Shown piece by piece: positions 39,593 to 50,899 of a stretch of DNA of 64,000 nt (positions are counted from its first letter, which is position 1; each line of letters opens with the position of its first letter). A model generated the notes under the pieces. The model saw only the letters and a list, made by a program, of their open reading frames with translations. It made no database searches and was not told the DNA's origin. The stretch is from Panagrolaimus kolymaensis. Lineage: Eukaryota > Nematoda > Chromadorea > Rhabditida > Panagrolaimidae. The position numbers and the translations under genes were made by a program. The stretch covers positions 2,604,001 through 2,668,000 of the forward strand of contig JAJQJQ010000011.1 in assembly GCA_028622995.1 (NCBI GenBank). Direction: 5' to 3'.

Positions 39593-42500
39593 ATGGCGTC
39601 AAGTGAATCATCTGTTTCTGATGTCTTTGCAACTGAACTTGGAAGGTCTGTCTATATTCCTGATGAAGATGAAGGTTACAAGCATGGTAAATTGGTTGAT
39701 TTTCGTGCTGATAGTCTTCGAATTGAATTATCTGGTGGAAGGGTTGTTGATTGCTCTCATGATGATGTCTTGCCTGCTGAAGAAGATGAAACTAAAGATG
39801 TTGATGATTCTTGTATGTTTTTCCTTTTAATGAATTTTGCTTTAACTTCTTTACTCAATTTTAGGCTCGTTGATGTATTTGAATGAAGGAACTTTGCTCA
39901 ATAACTGCCGACAAAGATACCAGAAGAAGCAAATTTATACCTACGTCGCAAACATTCTCGTTTCAATCAATCCTTATGAATCCATTGATGACCTTTACTC
40001 AAATGAAACAATTTCAAGATATCAAGGGAAATCACTGGGATCTTTGCCACCTCATATCTTTGCTATTGGTGAGTTGTCTTTTTACTTTGTTATTTGACTT
40101 ACTAATAAACCATTTTTAGCTGACAAAGCTCATCGTGATCTTCAACGAAACAAAGAATCTCAATCCATTATCGTCTCTGGTGAAAGTGGAGCAGGCAAAA
40201 CGGAATCTCAAAAGTACATTCTTCGATATCTTTGTGATCGTTGGGGTGGAAATGCTGGTCCAATTGAACAACATCTTCTTGATGCAAATCCAATCTTGGA
40301 AGCTTTTGGTAATGCTAAAACTATGAGAAACAATAACAGCAGCCGCTTTGGGAAGTTTGTTGAAATTCATTTTGGAAAAGAAGTATGTTTACTTTTGCGA
40401 TTTTTTTCTATTTACACTTAGTTTGTTTTTTAGCATACCGTAGTTGGTGGATTTGTTTCACACTACCTTCTTGAAAAGTCAAGGCTTTGCCATCAAAATC
40501 CAGGTGAAAGAAATTATCATGTCTTTTATCAACTTCTTGCTGGCGCTGATGATGAATTAGCTCAAAAACTTTCTCTCGCATCTCCTGATACTTTTAATGT
40601 AAGTTTTCATCTTCCAAATGAATAATTTATTTATTAATTTTTCAGTATCTCAAATATGGAAGTACTCAATTCTTTGCTTCGTCGTCATCCTCTTCAATTC
40701 CTGCATCTCGTCGATCTTCAGCTGGTACCATTAGTGATGATCTCGTGGATGATCATTCCGATTTTCAAGCACTCCACAAAGCTCTCACTGAAATCGGCTT
40801 TTCTGATGCTCAAAAGCTCAACGTCTTCTCTATTATTGCTGGAATTCTTCATCTTGGAAATGTTCAATTTGAAACCTCTGAAGAAGCTCATGGTGGATGT
40901 GTGGTGGTCAAAGACACGCTGGATTCATTGAATAAAGCTGCTGAATTGTTTGGACTTGATGCCGATGAACTTATTCGTGGACTCACTTCTCGTGTTATGC
41001 AATCTCGTGGTGGTCATTTTGGAACTATTATCATGGTTCCATTAAAACCTCATTCAGCTTTTGCCGCTCGTGATGCCTTGGTGAAATCCATTTATTCAGC
41101 TCTCTTTGATTCAATCGTTGCCGCTGTAAATGCTTGTATTCCCTTCGCTGATTCAATCGGATATATTGGTGTTTTGGATATCGCTGGTTTTGGTAAGTTT
41201 TTATTACTTTTATCATACACTATATCCTCTTTTTTATAGAATTCTTTCAAGTAAACTCTTTTGAGCAATTTTGTATCAATTATTGCAATGAAAAACTTCA
41301 ACAATTTTTCAATGAAAGAATTCTAATACATGAACAAGAATTGTATCGTCGTGAAGCTCTAAATGTTCCTGATATCGAATTTGTTGATAATCAAGATTGC
41401 ATTGAACTCTTTGAACAGAAAACAACTGGTCTCTTGGATTTACTTGATGAAGAAGCAAGACTTCCCAGCGCATCGCCAACACATTTCACTGAACAAGTTC
41501 ATGCTGCTAATTCTCGCCATTTCAGGTTGGATGTAAGTTTTTACTAATATTTTTTGTAGCTAAATTCCGTTTTTAGGCACCACGCAAAAGTCGACTTCGT
41601 GAACATCGTGATATGAGAGACAATGAAGGATTCCTTATTCGACACTATGCTGGTGCTGTTTGTTACCAAACTTCACAATTTTTGGAAAAGAATAATGATG
41701 CTCTCCATGCTTCATTGAAAGCTTTAATTGAACAAAGTAACAACAATTATCTCAAAGATTTATTCGTTTCAACTGCAGCTATTCCATCACCTGCAAGATC
41801 AACTCCTGGCCGAACTAGTCAAAAATTAGCAGCTGCTTCTGTTGGAAACAAGTTCCGTGCTCAACTCAATGTCCTCTTGGAAAAACTTCGATCAACTGTA
41901 AGTTTTATAAAAAAGTTATATTTGATATGATTAAAACCATTGTATTTAGGGTACTCACTTCGTTCGTTGTATTAAACCCAACTCAGTTATGAGTCCATCC
42001 AAGTTTGAAGGCGCTCAAATTCTTTCCCAACTCAAATGTGCTGGAATGGGATCTGTTCTTCGTCTCATGCATTGTGGTTTTCCATCTCGTGCTTCCTTTG
42101 TTGATCTTTATCAAATGTATCAAAGTCTTCTCCCTGACAAACTCAAACGTCTTGATCCTCGTCTTTTCTGCAAATGCCTCTTTCATGCTCTTGGACTTTC
42201 TGAAGCTGATTTTCAATTTGGTTTAACGAAAGCTTTCTTCCGCGCTGGAAAATTTGCTGAATTCGATGAACTTATGCATCAAGATGAAGCTCATATGTCT
42301 TCTTTAATCGTCAAAGTTCAATCGTGGCTTATTCGTATGCGGTGGAGAAAAATACAGTATACCGCTTTGTCAATTTGTCGAGGTATTGAATATTGAGTTT
42401 TTAACTTTTAATACTCTTTGTTTTTTAGTAAACAAAATTATTGCTCAAAGAAGAAAGAAGATTGCTAAAGTTCAAAGTTTTGTTCGTGGATATCTTGTTC

Positions 42501-43774
42501 GAAAGCGTGTTACAAAGCAACTTCATAATTTCCGGAAATTGAACTCTCTTGCTATGCGCATTGGCGATATCAAAGCTCTGTGTGAAAATGTTCAAGAAGG
42601 TAAAAAAGCTGAATTCGACGCAAAGGTGGATGATCTCATTCAAACTGCTAACTTCCTTATCTCTGAATGCAAAGCAAATGCAACAAAGCCAAATGAAAAA
42701 CTCCTCGCTTCAACAAATGAACTTGAAAAACAAATGGATAACCTTGTTCAAGAATTAAAGTAAAATTTTTTTTCCGTCTTTATTACTTATTTCATTTTTA
42801 TTTTTTAGAACTCAAATGGTTGCGGAAGAACAAGCTCGTCTTTTTGCCATTGAAGCTGAAAGTCGTCGTCTTCGTGAATTGGCTGAACAAGAAGAATTTG
42901 AACGTCAAGAAAAAGAACGAAAACTTGCTAAACTTCGTGAATTTGAAGCTCGTTTACAAAGAGAAACTGAAGAAGCGCTTAAACGTGAAGCTGAATTGGA
43001 GATCGAAAGAAAAGCCAACGAAGAAAAGGAAGCCGAAGAAGCTTTGAAGCGTGAAAGTGAACGATTAGATGCTGAATTGGCAAGTCGACTTGCTCATGAA
43101 AATCAAAATCTTGTTTTGGAAGCAGCACCAAAAGAACCTAAGAAATGGGAAGAAAATGAATTGTCAAAATACACTCATTCTGATTTGAGAGAAATTATGA
43201 ATGCTACTCAAGGTTTGTTTATTGTCTGTATACATTTTTGAAAAAATTTGATGTTTTTTAGATATGGAATTTTTGCGAGCATGTCAAGCCGAATTTCATC
43301 GTCGTATGCGCTTCTTTAATGGATGGAGATTCAAGTCAGCTCCTTCGAAACATGTTCCACGTCCAACAACCAAAGCGAATTCTCCTCCATTGCTTCCATC
43401 AATGCTTCCAAAAACTGTTGATCGTAAACAACGTTATTTCCGTGCTCCTTTGGCTACTCGTAAACGTCATACATATGGTTCTTCACCTGAAAAAGGCTTT
43501 TGGTTCTGTCATTTTGATGGTGAATTCATTGTTCGTGAAATTGAAATTAGACCTCATGTTACTCCTATTCTTCTCTGTGCAGGTTTGTCTTTATTTTTTT
43601 ATTGTTAAAAGATAATATACATTTGATGATTTTTTAGGACGAGATGATATGAAAATGTCTCAACGGTTGCTCTCTGAAACTGGTCTCCTTCAAACTCAAT
43701 ACGAAATCAAAGAACGTGAATTTGAAGCTACTTGGTTACGCTTTGGTGGAACTCAACTTCGAACTCGTGATTAA
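39593..43774 (+). CDS. MYO6: Myosin VI heavy chain
   Basis: Twelve exons: 39593-39812, 39865-40068, 40120-40382, 40434-40598, 40646-41192, 41240-41532, 41577-41897, 41950-42382, 42429-42759, 42809-43212, 43262-43582, 43638-43774; 1212 aa. The motor domain has the P-loop GESGAGKT at about 162-169, switch [11 protein letters not shown] and switch II DIAGFEFFQ. A Ser-rich insert (about residues 292-310) near the nucleotide site matches the class VI position of insert 1. After the converter there is the class VI lever region, a long charged helix (E, R and K rich) and a C-terminal cargo-binding domain ([18 protein letters not shown] to the end). The vertebrate WWY motif reads FWF here. Myosin VI is the minus-end-directed actin motor; the nematode member works in asymmetric sperm partitioning. 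The gene is head-to-head with the MSP-domain gene (266 bp). Confidence 0.96.
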
Positions 43775-45224
43775 ATTTATAATAGAAGATTCGCTAATTA
43801 TCTACCTATGTAAAGTGAGAATGTATGTCTGTCTGTTTGTTTGTCTGTCAATGTGGTGTCCCCTAGCAAATTGAAATGTGTCTAGCACGTCATATGCAGT
43901 TTTTTACGCTGATTCCGAATATGTGAATTTCATTCTTCGGAATCGAGATGGCCGATTCAGGACATGCGTTTTAAATTTTCATAATCGAAAAATTTATCGA
44001 CACGAATGTTTCTCTTTGTGTTTGATGAAAGGACGAAGCGTGAGATTTTTTGGAAACGTTAATTTTCTTTTCGAGATGTTTTACTGTAATTTGGTAAGAA
44101 TGAGAGCGGTTATGGTTGAAGAAGTAATTGGGCATGATGAAATGGTTTGCCGGAGGGTGTTTAAAGAAATGCTCGATTTAAATAATTTTTTGAAGTGAGG
44201 TGTAATAAAGTGTTATAGTGTTATTTCAAGATGTTTGGGAAATTTAAGAAAATTTTATTGCAACTAAGAATGTGTGGAAGTAGGTGAACACGAAAATAGA
44301 GTAATGAAAATGGGCTTCAAAAGGATGGTGACGCATATCAGAATAATGAAATGCGAGACCGAAAAATCAAAATGTTCCCGGATTTATAAAAATGTGATTT
44401 TGGAAATACAATAATTGATAATGGAAGCAATGAAAATGGATGGGATGGGACCCGTAGGGCCCATTATTAATTTCGAAAAGGGAGTAATTGTACGAAGGAA
44501 TATGCTTGGAAGCAGAAAGGATAAACATGAAAGTGGAGCCAGAAGGCGCAAATCGGAACTCGCTGAAGTAATTGATGAGAAGTTACGCTTGCGTTGGGGG
44601 CGAAGCCCCCCTAGAAAGGTATTTAAATTTGATGTAAGCCACCCGAAGAATTATTTTAAGTAGTGTGACTTTAGTATTGAAATGGAATGAAATGTTTATA
44701 TGTAAAGGTATTTTAAAATGTTGATTTCAAACATGTGAAATTAAACTGAATTAGATTAAAAGGGTGGTTAAAATTTGCGCCTCATATGAAATTTCATGTT
44801 TGCGCGTTTTAAAACGTTTGTCTAAAAAATCGTGTGTTTAGGCCCAGTTTCTGTCACAGTCACACGTTTACCATAAGCAATCCCCATCTTCTTTACTACT
44901 CACACCAAATTAATCATAAAATATTATTTCTTAACCATCTCCTTTTTTTCATCCTTTTCTAAAACAAAAGAATTCCCTAACGTTATTTTTGTAAATGAAA
45001 AGTGTTATGTTTCTTATTCGAAAAGTGTTTATGTTTGTTAATAAAAAAGTTGTGAGGGACCACCGAAGGTGGGCCCCAATGCTCTTGTAATTTATGTAAT
45101 TTGACAAAAATAAAATTATTTTGACATTTATCTTTGAAATTTCTTGCATCTTTGTGCGGCTTTTTTGTATGCTAATTTAGCTCTTCAAATGTGATCATCT
45201 CTAGCTATCTAAACGAACTAAGAC
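43775..45224. other. Intergenic with GC hairpins
   Basis: 1.45 kb after myosin VI. Less A/T-rich and more purine-rich than other intergenic DNA here. Contains a GGGACCC-x3-GGGCCC near-palindrome (about 44448-44463), the hairpin GGGGGC-GAA-GCCCCC (44596-44610) and a second GAA-loop hairpin (about 45057-45078). Open frames 43878-44198 (GTG start) and 44415-44663 have no match I recognise and no splice context; they may be remnants of an old mobile element. Confidence 0.4.
44596..44610. repeat. GC-rich hairpin with GAA loop
   Basis: Perfect 6-bp stem GGGGGC/GCCCCC with loop GAA. A second hairpin with the same loop (CCACC-GAA-GGTGG, extended by GGG/CCC around it) lies about 450 bp downstream. 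Confidence 0.6.
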
Positions 45225-45428
45225 CAGGCCTCTTCCTTCGGCCCGGCCGGGCCGAAAATTTTCAAAACGGGCCGGGCCGAACATTTTCAGCATAATAAAA
45301 AAAAACCAAAGGGGATACCAAGGCAAAAAAAATAGGGCCCGCAGGCCGGCCCAAGGCCGGGGCGGGCTCATTTTGGACGGGCCGAGGCCGGGCCGGGCCG
45401 GCAAAACCCGGCCCGTGGAAGAGGCCTG
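45225..45428. mobile_element. GC-rich hAT-type MITE, 204 bp
   Basis: Starts CAGGCCTCTTCC and ends with its exact inverted copy, flanked by a perfect 8-bp duplication ACTAAGAC (45217-45224 and 45429-45436). The interior is made of GGCCCGGCC / GGGCCGGGCC blocks in both orientations with a short A-rich centre, so it is nearly one long palindrome. The GC content contrasts sharply with the A/T-rich surroundings. The 67-codon open frame inside is a by-product of the GC-rich repeats, not a gene. A different family from the element at 33168. Confidence 0.9.
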
Positions 45429-45714
45429 ACTAAGACACTTTTAAAATAACGAGAAATATTATGTTAGCTAATATAGGGTTATTTTTCAGCGGCAAATAAA
45501 CCAAAATTGTGAAAAGGAAAAACTTAAAGAAAATCAAACAATTGTAGCCAAAAGAAAATTCACGGGCATATTTGGTTCCCAAACGGAATGTGTTTGTAAT
45601 TCTCGAGAGCGGGGAACTTTGTAGCTTTATCAAAATTTAGTTAATTTCATTTTTCGATTTGTTTTTTTTATTCACACATGTGCTTTTATAGTAATTTATC
45701 CATATCAACTTGCT
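45429..45714. other. Upstream region of TAF3-like gene
   Basis: 286 bp between the MITE and the TAF3-like start codon; the MITE therefore sits in the likely promoter region. No other feature seen. Confidence 0.3.
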
Positions 45715-47371
45715 ATGGCTAATTATAAAACCACTGATGGCCTAATTAATTTTACTTGCCAACATTCGATTGAAGCTTTAACAAAAGAAATGGGATTTCG
45801 AAAATGTGATAAAGGCGCCATATCAATCTTAACAAATTTGACGCTTAAACTTATGGGTAAAGTATGCCACCAAACTCAACGATGGAGCGATCATGGTGGG
45901 TTTTAAGTTTTTTTATTTACAACATCTTTCATGATTGATTTTTAGCTGGTGGACGTGATGCAACTCTTGATGATCTATTATTGGGTTTAGAAGATAACAA
46001 AATATTTGAGAAAGACATTCGACGATTTATGATGTATTCAAAACCAATTGAACCTCCAATCAATGTAAGCTTAAGATAATTTACTTAATAAACATGATAA
46101 AATTTGAACGTTTTAGCTACCATTATTTCCCGTTGAAGCTCCTTCTCAAATTGAAGAATCAAGGATAACTGATGAAGAGAATGCTATCCGATTACAAAAT
46201 GAAATACCTTCGTTTTTGCCTCCAATTTGGCCGATTGTTTCTAAAACCGACGAAGATAATTCGACAACGTCATCCAAAATTGAAGAAGTCGATAATGCTG
46301 TCAAAATTCGAAGTTTTAAACCACTTATTCAGTGAGTTTATTAAATCTTATATTTATTTATACCTTCCTTTTGCTTATAGGCCGATTTCTAAACCTAAAG
46401 CTGGTTGTGATCAAGTTCAAGATTGTAATGAAGATAATTTTCTTGAATTTTTACCTTGGACAACTAAACCATCGTCAGCTGTTGTGGATTTTATGAGACG
46501 AAGTGTTCCAGAACAACAAGAAATACAGAATGAATCAACTTTTGGAGGTGCCGAAATTGACATGGATGTTGATATCAATGAATTAAGTGCTTCTGTTTTT
46601 GCGAAAAATAAATCTGTTAATGAACTTGATACAACTACTTTCTCACCAGAACCATGTTATTTCCTTCCACCTCCTCCTGTTCCACCTCAACTTAATCTTG
46701 CTGATCATATGGATGAAGAATCAATGATGTCAATTGAAGATAGTAAGGAGAATTTGAAAAAAGATGAATCCATGAAGAAGAAGAAAGTATCACCAAAAAA
46801 GAAACTAGAATCATCATCAAAACGCAAAAATGAATCCACCAAACAGAAGAAAGCTGAAAGCAAAGGAAAAAAGAAATCAAGTGGTAAAATTGGAAGTTCT
46901 TCACCAATTATCAAACCTAAAGCAAAGCCTCATGTTCATCATTTTCGACCATTGGCTTCTACTTGGAATAATTATAAGATTCCAAAAAAGAATGATGGTG
47001 ATGGTGCTTCTTCTAATGTTATTCCAACTTCAACTTTGTTTTCGAATGGTTACCAAAGTCCAATCAATTCTGATGTCTCTTTTCCTGAAAACCAAAGCCG
47101 CAGTCAATGTCCTTTTACGCCGTCATCAAATGTTGTGATACATTCGCCGTTATCATTCAAAAAGGTTGCTACTTTTCCATCTAATTTTAAAACTCCTCAA
47201 GCTTCTAATTCAAATTCGAACAATTTCGCTGCTCCATCTGGTCGACCTCGTCCTTATTCAAAATCTCAAACATCCAAGAAGAAGAAGCCGTCGCTTGGTC
47301 CACGTTGTGAACTTTTACCTTCAAACGGTACAAGTATTAAAATGATTATTAGATTACCTAAAAAGGTGTGA
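45715..47371 (+). CDS. taf-3: TAF3-like TFIID subunit (histone fold, no PHD)
   Basis: Four exons: 45715-45895, 45946-46064, 46117-46331, 46381-47371; 501 aa. The first 80 residues form a bromodomain-associated histone fold (INFTCQHSIEALTKEMGF, AISILTNLTLKLMGKVCH, ATLDDLLLGLEDNKI). It is followed by LPLFPVEAPS and SFLPPIWPIV, which resemble the short motifs after the histone fold of TAF3 rather than TAF8. TAF3 pairs with TAF10 in TFIID. The rest is acidic, then strongly Lys/Ser-rich (residues about 300-340), then proline/Ser-rich, ending in GTSIKMIIRLPKKV. The C-terminal PHD finger that reads H3K4me3 in vertebrate TAF3 is absent, and I found none downstream. TAF8 is the main alternative. Confidence 0.7.
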
Positions 47372-49374
47372 ATTTTTTTTTTGTATTTTTGTTTTGTTTT
47401 ATATGCGTATAACCACCATTGTTATCTTTATTTAGTATTTTGTAAAATGAAAAAAAAAATTATCATCTGTTTTATTTTTTTGTTTTGTTTATGGCATTTG
47501 GTTTAGCCTTTCGAGCTGCACATTTTGGAGGCAGTAGATTATAATCTTCGAAAATAACCCCTTTGATGACTTTGACTTATTGTAAACTTTCAATTTGATG
47601 ATTGTATAAACTATGTTGACTGCGTTTGTTTCAGCTGCCGCCATTATACAATTTTATTTTGGTGCGCGAAAAAAATCTGTCATTGAGTTTTTGAAGTTTT
47701 TTTTATCTGACATTTTTCAATTTCTTTTAAAAGAAAAACAATGAAGGTTGAACCTTCGCCAACTGACGTGTTATTTTTTTACTTGGATTTTTTTCCTTGA
47801 TTTTTTTTAAAACCACCACCATCAATCGATTAATTGCCTTTTTACTTCGTGTTTTAAATAAAAAAGAAAAATAACAAATTTGACAGCATCCTCCCACTTA
47901 TTGTTGTTATCCCAGATGTTTTTGTGTTTTATTTTTCTCCAAAATCTTGATTGATTTTGCTTACGTGAGCTTTGTGTTTATTGGATTCTTGCTTATTACA
48001 CATTCTGCGATGTTGACTTTAAAACTTTTTGACATAAACTTTTTTGACATTTGAATTAAATGCGTTAAACCTATTTTTTTTCTCAATCAATTGCAAGAAA
48101 AAAAGAAACCCCGCAATTGCAAAAAAAAAAATTCTCGTCTTTTTTTTCTTTGAAGTTTTTGTTGTTGTTGGAGACTTCAAAGAGAGGCTCTTCTTCTAAT
48201 TTGTCGTCGCAAAGTTTGTTTCTTCCGACATCTCCGTCAAACGGGAATGCTTTCATTTTTTGCAACAAGTTATTTTTCAAATGAAATTTAAGATTTTTCG
48301 TTGCTTTTTTTTCTGCTACTTTTGCCTTACTTTTTCTTTCACGCAAAAGTGTTGATGATGATGCAAAAAGAAAAAGAAAACTTTTTTTTCTTCAAAAAAG
48401 TTTTTTATGCTTTTTTGAAATTAATAATTCTTTGAAACTATGAGTGAGCCTTCTGATGACTGAATATTATTATTATTCATGGCGAAAAATTTTTCTTTAG
48501 AAAAACTTCCTTAAAAGTTTGATGAATTTCAACAAATTGTTACTGTAATCTATGTACGTAGTCTGTTTCAAAGATAGCTGTTGAATCATTGGTTTTCAGA
48601 AAGCAGTGATATACTTTTATTATTTATGTATTTTATAAGTTTTGGTCTAAATTTTTTTTGCGTTTCATTCAAGTTTTTCTTTTGTTTCTTATCTTAAACC
48701 ATTTCTAAGTCTTTTCCCATTTCAAGTTCAAACAGGAAAAGCCTGTCGTTGTTGTCTTCTCATTGACGTGAGATCCTTCCCTCAAAAATGCATAAGATTA
48801 TCCTCGATTCCATTTTTGCGTTCGAAAAAAACTCTTTAGCAATCCAGTTTTTTGTCTATCAAAAAACATACAATTAAAAGAACGATAAATGTTCGCGTTT
48901 TTTTTTCTTCCTTCAATTTTAAACTTTTCCAAGAAACCTTAGAAGGTAAAAGAAAACTATAAAAAAATTTGCCCACATTTTTTTACTTTTATTTGTTTAC
49001 TTTCTTTGTCCTTTGACACACGCAAAAAAAAAAATTGGTGTTTATTCTTTTGAAAAAAAAAGCGGCGAAATAAGAAACTCAATAAACAGCTGTTTTAACT
49101 TTGCAGCAACAGTTAAAGCAATATTGCTCTCCCAAATAATAACTGCGAGCAACAACAACTCCATTGTCGAAGCTTAATCGAATTTCGTGTTTGCAATTTT
49201 CATTTTTTTCCTCAGCTTTCTTGTGTTTACAAAAGGAAACATTTTTATAGAGAAATAGATTATTAAATAATAACTAATGTGACTGACTCAAGCCTTTTCT
49301 CTTCTTTATTTTCAATTGATGAAACAAAATTTATTTTTGCAGTTTTTTACTTATAAGCAAGCAGCCTTTTCAAA
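47372..49374. other. Gene-poor intergenic stretch
   Basis: 2.0 kb, A/T homopolymer-rich. Searched by eye for a missing PHD-finger exon of the TAF3-like gene (C-x2-C and H-x2-C pattern) without success. No other feature. Confidence 0.45.
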
Positions 49375-50149
49375 ATGTGGCAAATATTATTCTATATTAT
49401 TATTATCTGTTTAACCATTTTGATTGAATCGAAACCTCAAAGGTAAGTTCGAGAATTATTAAATATGCTCTTTTGCTTTTTGCATATAAAAATGGATTTT
49501 TAAAAACTTTTTGTTTGAGACTTTATAAAATATTTTTCATATAAAATTAATATTTTGTTTCCCATAAATTATTAATAATTTGAAAAGGAGCTTTTTTAAA
49601 CTTTAGTCTAAAATACTGCCAACGTTTACCCATTCAAGTATTATTTTTATTATTTACAACCATATTTTTTTAAAGCAAAAAGTACAAACTTTAAAGTAAA
49701 AGTAATAAAGCGTTTAAAAATTTTTTTCCATCAACTGCTGAATTTTACTTTTACAATTCGTTACAGTAATCGAATGTTCCCATTTCAGTGAATTAAACTT
49801 TACTCAAACAGTTTTCGAAGTTTTGAATGATTCTGATAATAATCTTCATGATTATCAAAAAAACAAATTAACTGAAAATGAAATAATACGACAGCAAATT
49901 TATGAAAGATATTTTCCATTTTTTATTTTATCCGGCGTTGCTTTCGTTGTTTTAAGTGGAGTTTGGATTCTTTATAATATTTTAAGTTATACTCGAAAAC
50001 AAAATAAAATTAAGAAAATGGAAAGATTAAATAGGCAAAAGGAATCTCAGTAAGCTTTGTTTAATTGTAATAATTTTGAGGATAATTATTCGCATTTTAG
50101 AAGGTTGCTTCAATTATATCATGAAGTGCCGGTGGAGGTACGAGCTTGA
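49375..50149 (+). CDS. Small type I membrane protein, 125 aa
   Basis: Exons 49375-49442, 49789-50049, 50101-50149. A hydrophobic N-terminus (MWQILFYIIIICLTILIES) fits a signal peptide. A short polar, N- and D-rich outer part follows with a potential N-glycosylation site (NFT), then a membrane segment (FFILSGVAFVVLSGVWILYNIL) and a basic tail (RKQNKIKKMERLNRQK). Both introns are canonical; the first is long for this window (346 nt). The last exon may vary: GAG|GTACGAG at 50139 could act as a donor, and an acceptor TTTGCAG before AACCACTAA lies near 50330. No family recognised. Confidence 0.7.
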
Positions 50150-50569
50150 ACAAAACAAAACAAAAATAATAATTGCCTTAAAATATTAAGAAAAATAAAT
50201 ACGTGTATATTTTTTTAAAATAAATTTTTTGTAAAAAAAAAAAGAGATAATTATTCTAAATAAAAAATATTATGGACTTTCGTCTTTGTTTCACAAAATG
50301 ATGACATTGTTGCTAATAAACTTTGCAGAACCACTAAAAATTATTGGCATCAAGTTTCGGATACGGATATTATTTGAAATTACTCTTTTGGAATTAACGC
50401 TATCGTACAACCTTATGATGATCATAGTCGAGTGTTATATGTCAAACTTTTTGCTTGAGTAAAACCAAATAATATATTTTTCGTTTTATTTATTATTCAA
50501 AAATGCAATTTACAAAAAACTTAGAAACTTTAAAAAATGTAAAAACAAAAAACGCTATTATTTAATTAA
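50150..50569. other. Intergenic, convergent 3' ends
   Basis: 420 bp between two converging small genes, holding their 3' untranslated regions. An acceptor-like TTTGCAG near 50330 could feed an alternative last exon of the upstream gene. Confidence 0.3.
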
Positions 50570-50899
50570 TTAATTATAAATGGGTGTAAGAGATTTGATT
50601 GTCATTCTTGGAAAATAATCTTCGACGATGCGATGATTGTTGTTGAAAGCAAAAGCCGGTACTGCTTCTCCGAGTTTCTTACCTTCCAATTCAAGAGGAA
50701 TTATTCGTAAAAGTTTGTATCTTCGAGGTGAAGGTTTAGTTGCCTAAAAAAGACTTGAATGAATCAAGTGAAAATGACATTAACAAACACTTACAGCATC
50801 ATCACCAAAAAGATCATATTCGTTTTCAAACAAAGGCAGTCCAATAATATTTATTATTAAAGAAAATACGATAGCTGCTAAGAAAATTTGTTGGTTCAT
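50570..50899 (-). CDS. Secreted peptide precursor candidate, 92 aa
   Basis: Two exons: 50899-50795 and 50743-50570, in frame with canonical splice sites. The N-terminus (MNQQIFLAAIVFSLIINIIG) is a clear signal peptide with a plausible cleavage before LPLF. The mature part has a dibasic site (Arg42-Arg43) and, 12 residues later, Gly56-Lys57-Lys58. That is the processing and amidation layout of neuropeptide precursors, and would release YKLLRIIPLELE-amide. A further spacer and a C-terminal IKSLTPIYN follow. There are no cysteines. I do not recognise the family; a simple secreted protein without processing is the alternative. Confidence 0.65.

Noticed and set aside
43878..44198. 106-codon open frame after myosin VI
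   Set aside because: Non-ATG start, no recognisable motif, and no adjoining exons; kept only as a possible relic in the intergenic note.
45201..45404. 67-codon Pro/Gly/Arg-rich open frame
   Set aside because: Falls almost wholly inside the GC-rich MITE and results from its GGCC repeats.
47360..49374. Missing TAF3 PHD finger downstream
   Set aside because: Scanned for Cys/His pairs in both strands and found none in an open frame.
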